Shown piece after piece: positions 58,965 through 64,000 of a stretch of DNA of 64,000 bases (its first letter is position 1; every line of letters starts with the position of its first letter). The notes under the pieces are model-generated. The model saw only the letters and a list, made by a program, of their open reading frames with translations, was not told where the DNA came from and ran no database searches. The position numbers and the translations under genes were made by a program. The stretch is from the NCBI GenBank assembly GCA_022385755.1, contig MU278352.1:992001-1056000 (forward strand), read 5' to 3'. Source of the DNA: Trametopsis cervina. Its lineage: Eukaryota; Basidiomycota; Agaricomycetes; Polyporales; Irpicaceae.

Positions 58965-61345
58965 GTCCTCGACGGGGTTCGCAGTGAAGGTGTCTGCATG
59001 CCAAGGGACGAGTAGCTGCGCAGGCCGATAGTCAGAGACAGCCGACTCGGACTCGGAAAGGCGTACTGGAGGACTGGATCACCGAAATGGCAGGCATCGG
59101 ACGCGATGCCGCCATCGCGCCCGCCGTGCTCTTCCATAAATGGAAGGTGTTCAAGAACGTGGTTTGGCGCGCATGATTCGCGAAAGCCGAGGACATTGCA
59201 GACTTGGAATGTGGACGATGACACTTAGTGTGTATTGTACATGATGAGAGATATAAAGCATGTGTAGCGGCGAGGACGTGTGGAGATTATTACATGGTGC
59301 CTTGCGACCATCAGCTGTGTTTCTATTCTGTGCGGTGATGCGAGGTGTGTGGTTGGGCACTGCTTGTTCGGGAGGTGGTTTCGCCGGGTTGGCTGCAGAA
59401 TACTGTATGTCCGATGTTGGACATGGACAGGGATGGGATGTAAGTCGTTGCAATTGGATGGAAGCGAACAGTTGGTGGACGGGAACGTGGAAGTCGATGT
59501 GGCCAATAATAGGGGGTGTGTACAGTAATCCCTACTTCTAATCGACATCCCGACACGGATTGGCATGCAAATGGACGTGCTATCCGCAATTTCACAATTT
59601 CGCAATTACGCCAGTCAGAGGCGCAGGCTATTTGTGCGCCAAGGCTGAAAGAGTGCGGTGTGCGTCCGGTTCGGCGCATATATGTTAGGGTACTAAGTTA
59701 ACGTTAACTCAGGGGCGGGCAGGCGGCCGTGGCCTACTTCCGACTGGCATCCCGTATTGAGGTCATGTGTACGATGGATGTGCGGTCTGGTACAGCTTGT
59801 GTGCTGTGAACGAGTCCGAACTGGCAGAAGCACATCATCACGGAGAGTCTATAGATGTTGAGCATCTGCAATGGGACGCGTCAAATGCATGTCATCTTGC
59901 TGAGATGCAATGTATACGCCTGGTCGAGACCGACTGTGAAGCTAAAACGCGTCCCTGAAGGGTAGAATTGGTGGTAGTCGTGGTTGCGCGACTAACGGAA
60001 GCATATCATATTTCACGGCGACGCCGCCGCCACGCAGCCTTCTCTGGGCGATCTTCGGGGTTCAGTTCACGCGAGAGGTTCGCAAGAGAGTTAGGAGTGT
60101 GATACGAGTCTACATCGCGATTGACATATCACGCTGCTGCATTTTGTGTGTTTACGAAGCTTCGTGACGGCGTGGAAGAGACAATTCGAGCTGCGGTGAG
60201 AAGATAATGAAGCATGAGGAAGCCACCCGCGTTTGAACAGCGAAAGAGGGGCTCCCTTGGAATGGTTCATGCGTGGCCTGAGCAGTTCAATGGATGTTTA
60301 ATTCGAGTCGCCGGTCCCGAGCGGGCAGGACAGTACTGTATGGAGCACGCAGATCGCGCCGTTACTTGAACCGCAGTCAACGCGTTATCTCATTGGGCCC
60401 TTTCCGGCGCCAGGGAAAGGGGATGCGCGAATCGCGAGTGATGTGTTACAGGTTGGAATGGATGGCGGTTGGGATTGCGCGAGGGCGGCTACTGTATGAC
60501 GGCAGGCAGATGAGATGAGCTCGTGATGCACGTCATTGTCGCACACTCTCTCCGTCAAAACCGGCAAGAGCGAGGGCGGTGGGTGCGCTAGTGCCTAGCA
60601 CGCGACAGGGCGCGGTGGTGTCGCCATGGTCGTGCAGAGCGACGGCGAGCTAGAGAGAGAGGCCACTGTGGTCAATGCGTGGCTGGGAATGTACTATAAT
60701 TATGTGACATCGCTGACGGTGAATTGTGACGTCGGCGTTGTCCCTGTGCACGTTGATAGCGTGGAGCCCGTCGCGTTCCTCCGACAAATGCTACAGATAC
60801 CGCCCTTGTTCCTCGTCGCGTCAAGGGGCCACAGAATACAAGGCAGCCGACGCGTCTCACCCCCGTTGCCCGCGCGTCCAGCCAGCCAGCCATGTCTGCC
60901 ATTCTACACGGCCATTGCCTACGCTACGTGCATTGTCCAGCTGCATCTCAGAACTCGAACACGGTAGTACAGTAATGACACGCGCGTGCTCGAACCGCGC
61001 ACCCTGTCCAAAGTCCAACCATCTGTGATGATGAGCGCCCACACGCGAAATTGGGCACAGGCGCCGAGGTTCGGTTCGCGCAAGTTCAACTTCCCTTCAC
61101 ATCCTTCACATCCGATTGCCCACGTATAAATTTACGCCCGAGCCCCCTCACAGGCCATCCTTCGCCTCTAACCACCACAGCCGCAACGTCCCCCGCACAC
61201 AACCACATTCACATCCTAGTCCCCCCACGCCCGCGGCCACTCACGAACACCAACGATCACCCCTAGCCACTCACGTCCCCCAACTCTACGAAGCCACATC
61301 CAACCAACCTCAACTTCAACACAACCCAATCAACCAACGCGAAGC
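58965..61345. other. Unassigned region of 2.4 kb
   Basis: This stretch includes the ATG15 promoter and the promoter of the gene at 61346. Many short frames occur, none with family likeness. A TATA-like CGTATAAATTT lies near 61124, about 220 bases before the ATG at 61346. No RNA gene or transposon was supported. Confidence 0.4.
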
Positions 61346-62297
61346 ATGCCCTCCCTCCGCCGCACATTCTCAGCGCCCTCCCGCTCCTCCCCATACTGCA
61401 ACACCCCCCAAACACGCACATCCTCACGCAGCCCCCGCAGGTCCTCCGGCTCAGACACATCCAACCGCCGCGTCCTCGCCGACATCGACTGGTGGCGCGT
61501 CGAAGCGGCGCAACGCGAGGTGCGCGGGCTCGCGCCGCATGAACAGTTGCGGCCTGCGTCGCCTGCTTCTTCAGACGAAGACGAACAGGAGCGGGAACAG
61601 GAGGAACGAAGCCCCTCCCCCTCACCCAGTCCTGTTGCGACTCCAGCGTACAACGCTGGCTCATCTAGTGACGTCCCGCTCTGGCATAGTATCCCTGGGG
61701 CGGGCTGGGACGTGTTCGATAGTTTCGCGAGCGAACATCCCTTCGGCCACATTGAGTCCGCCGATCCAGTCGAGGTACGTTCGCGTCGCGTCAATCTCAT
61801 TCTCATTACCTTACCATCATAACCTCACTCACTCACTCGCTTCGCAGCTCCCGAGCACGATCCAACAACTCGCCGCCCTATCCCTAAACCCCCTCGGTCG
61901 CGCCTCTCTGCACCGCACAGCAAGCAGCAGCTCCGCGTTCTCCGACGTCTCCTCCCCGTCTTCCCCGTCCTTCTCATCCTCCCCCTCTTCCTCCTCTTCC
62001 TCAACACCAACACGCCTCAGCATGGGCTTCGAAGACCTGTTCGCCGCCTCGGACTCGGACGACGAGAACGACGTGCCGTACGCCGTGCTCTCGCGCGCTG
62101 GCCCCCGCCGACCGACCTCTCTTCCCATTCCTCTCCCGGGTATGAGCGCGCGCGCGGTAAGCTACTCGGCTGTGGAGAGCGAGCTCGCGTACACGCGCGA
62201 TTACTTCTCGTATTCGGACGAGGAAGACGAGGATTCGCACCACCGCGAGAGCGAGTTCGAGCGGGGTATCGAGGACGCGGAGGATCTGTTCTTTTAG
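61346..62297 (+). CDS. Conserved Agaricomycete protein of unknown function
   Basis: Exons 61346-61774 and 61848-62297 give 292 residues with a 73-base intron. The N-terminus MPSLRRTFSAPSRSSPYCN followed by RRVLADIDWWRVEAAQRE resembles a family I recall from many mushroom genomes, always unnamed. After the intron comes STIQQLAALSLNPLGRASL, a Ser-rich run, GFEDLFAASDSDDEND and an acidic end (SDEEDEDSHHRESEFERGI, DAEDLFF). No membrane helix or catalytic motif is visible; it may be a nuclear or cytosolic disordered protein. The intron retains the frame into exon 2. A different frame is open from 61116 to the same stop, see findings. Confidence 0.75.
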
Positions 62298-64000
62298 GCG
62301 GGGCACGTGACTATGTTCGACTTTTTGGAGCGGGGCAGTGGAAGATGACATGACGCGTTTAGACGCGTCGCATGCAGAGCGGGGAAATGATTACGACCTA
62401 TGAAGGCTCACGCAAGCTGGACATGCCCTGAATGCCCTGGAATACGTGCAACAACGTCAAGGTCGACATTTGGAATGGGCCGACTAATGGCTTGAACGAA
62501 ACGAACTGAATGAATGACGAAGACATACAATGCACGACCTACGACCACTCACGGCACCCTTCGGCACGCGTTATTGTACCACCACACCCCCTAACACAAT
62601 GCGACGCCGCAGGGCGACGCGACTAACAATTCGAAACTCTCGTGTAACATCTCAACGACATCCGCTTGGAGAATCCTGCACACCACAACACCCTCGGCAA
62701 GAGGCGCACTTATATATGCGCTGCTGGAGGTGGACTGCTGCACATCGACTAGGCCAATGCCCTCCGACGTGCTGACGCTTTGGGCTACGGAGCTCCTGCG
62801 CGGCGACGCGAAACTGACACGAAATGAATGAATGAACGACGAACCACTGACACCTCCCGAATCCCTCTTGGTCTCGGATTACGCGCAACATCTTCCTTTT
62901 CAACATTTCAACATTTACTCCTTACACTTACATCTTTCGCATTTAGAACGTCTTGTTATACATCTCTTACCCCCTCTGCTTCTCATCTTGCTATATTACG
63001 GGACCCTTCCACTCCGCGTAATGGATACCAGCACACCCACCTGCTCGCACCTCGATAGATGCGTTTCCACTTACAATCTTCAATCTTGCATTCCGAACAC
63101 CCCAAAGTTACTCTACGTTCATCGTAACTCTTCTTTCTTCCATCTCTTTCTCTTTGTTTGTTCGTTCAACTTCTTCATCGCTGCGCAGCCCGAGTACCTC
63201 CCCTTCCCCCTCCGCTTCCCTTCCCTCCATACCCCATCTCTCCTTTCCGCCTACACAAACCGAAAGTGCCCCGCACATCTCACAGCGCACATATGCGTGC
63301 ACACCCTCTCCCAACCTCTCTGATCCCAGACCCCAGACTGATTGTCCGTTTGTTTCTTGTTCTCATCTGCAACTCTTGTACTCTAGACATATGCGCTCCT
63401 CTCCTCTCTTCTCTTCTCATCTGACTCTCTTTCAATCTCTCAATCTGTGTCTGTCTGTCTCTCGTATCAATTTCACGCTTCGCTTCTTTGTTTCACTGTG
63501 TCTCGCTTCGCTCGAGCCAAATATGTTGCCCTATCACGCTGATCGCGGTCGCGCAAAATCTATATTTCTATCTCTCGACTTTCTCCTTGTGTTTCTGTCT
63601 GTGCTTCGTTTCCGTCTGTCTGTCTCTCTCTGTCTGTTTGTGAACGTGTTGTGAATGTGAATGTAAAACTCTTGTGGATTGTGAACCCCAAACCCTCGTG
63701 CCTCGTCTCTGAAACACTCGCGTGAATTAGCAAAAATCACAAATGTCCGCGCATACTGTACGTTACACGTAGAAGCAAAGAGTAGAGAAATCGTAAAATC
63801 GTGAAAACAAACGGTATGTGCTACACATCGAGTCGAATCGGACTGACACAGGTATTAAGAGGAGGGACGGCGTAAGGTACCGCACGGAAGGAGACGGATG
63901 TCTGTAGTCCCGTAGAGGAAAGGAAAAGTCATTTGGGGAAGTTCGTGAGATTGGTGTGTCTGGGTGTGTTGCACGTCTCGCATCGCTCTGATGCCTTCGG
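62298..64000. other. Right-edge intergenic region with pyrimidine-rich tract
   Basis: No gene was supported in the last 1.7 kb. From about 62900 to 63660 the plus strand is strongly pyrimidine-rich with runs such as CTGTCTGTCTCTC. Such CT-rich DNA is common in promoters or long leaders of active fungal genes, so a plus-strand gene may start beyond 64000. The frames here (for example at 62832) have biased composition only. Confidence 0.4.

Noticed and set aside
60970..61045. B-box-like GGTTCGAGC on the minus strand (tRNA-like)
   Set aside because: The T stem mispairs and no acceptor pairing exists, so it is not a tRNA gene.
62832..63323. Leu/His/Pro-rich frame of 163 codons
   Set aside because: The pyrimidine-rich DNA produces open frames of this composition in all three plus frames; no family or splice support.
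1..64000. Mobile elements, CRISPR arrays, phage or bacterial operons
   Set aside because: No terminal repeats, transposase or polymerase motifs, spacer arrays or ribosome binding sites were seen; the window is intron-rich nuclear fungal DNA.

Overview
This window looks like nuclear DNA of a filamentous basidiomycete, most likely an Agaricomycete. Nearly every gene is cut by many introns of about 45-75 bases with GT(A/G)NGT donors and YAG acceptors. The proteome has typical mushroom families: leucine-rich F-box proteins, an orphan seven-helix membrane protein, a Zn2Cys6 activator, a LIM protein and a Ser/Thr/Ala-rich secreted protein. No prophage, insertion sequence, retroelement, CRISPR array or bacterial-style operon was seen. 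Gene models below were built by hand: exons were joined at splice sites so that the frame is kept and the protein matches what I know of the family. Exon coordinates are therefore predictions.

Layout. 1-7 kb: a DUF3429 membrane protein running off the left edge, two F-box genes flanking PAM17, and a Nudix hydrolase. 7.7 kb: an intron-containing tRNA-Phe. 8-20 kb: a dense block of endomembrane genes (seven-helix protein, INP54-like 5-phosphatase, zinc-finger protein, GMF actin regulator, GPI14, SAR1, SRP receptor beta, BET2). 20-34 kb: a secreted protein, mitochondrial ribosomal protein uL3m, an RRN6-like Pol I factor, a mitochondrial carrier and a SAC2-like phosphoinositide phosphatase of 21 exons. 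34-42 kb: an ERF2-like DHHC palmitoyltransferase and a Zn2Cys6 transcription factor. 42-53 kb: VPS28, a large LIM protein and the CoA enzyme PPAT (CAB4), set in gene-poor DNA. 53-64 kb: a four-helix membrane protein, guanine deaminase, the autophagy lipase ATG15 and a conserved protein of unknown function.

How the genes relate. Most are single-copy housekeeping genes. Many act on membranes: COPII budding (SAR1), ER targeting (SRP receptor beta), Rab prenylation (BET2), GPI anchors (GPI14), phosphoinositide turnover (5-phosphatase, SAC2-like), palmitoylation, ESCRT-I (VPS28) and vacuolar lipolysis (ATG15). Divergent pairs with short shared promoters recur (uL3m/RRN6, SRP receptor beta/BET2, zinc finger/GMF). 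I found no convincing new biological system. The most noteworthy signals are four introns whose frame needs a GC donor, several micro-exons, a two-codon upstream ORF overlapping the SAC2-like start, and G-rich purine tracts that code low-complexity inserts in guanine deaminase and ATG15.
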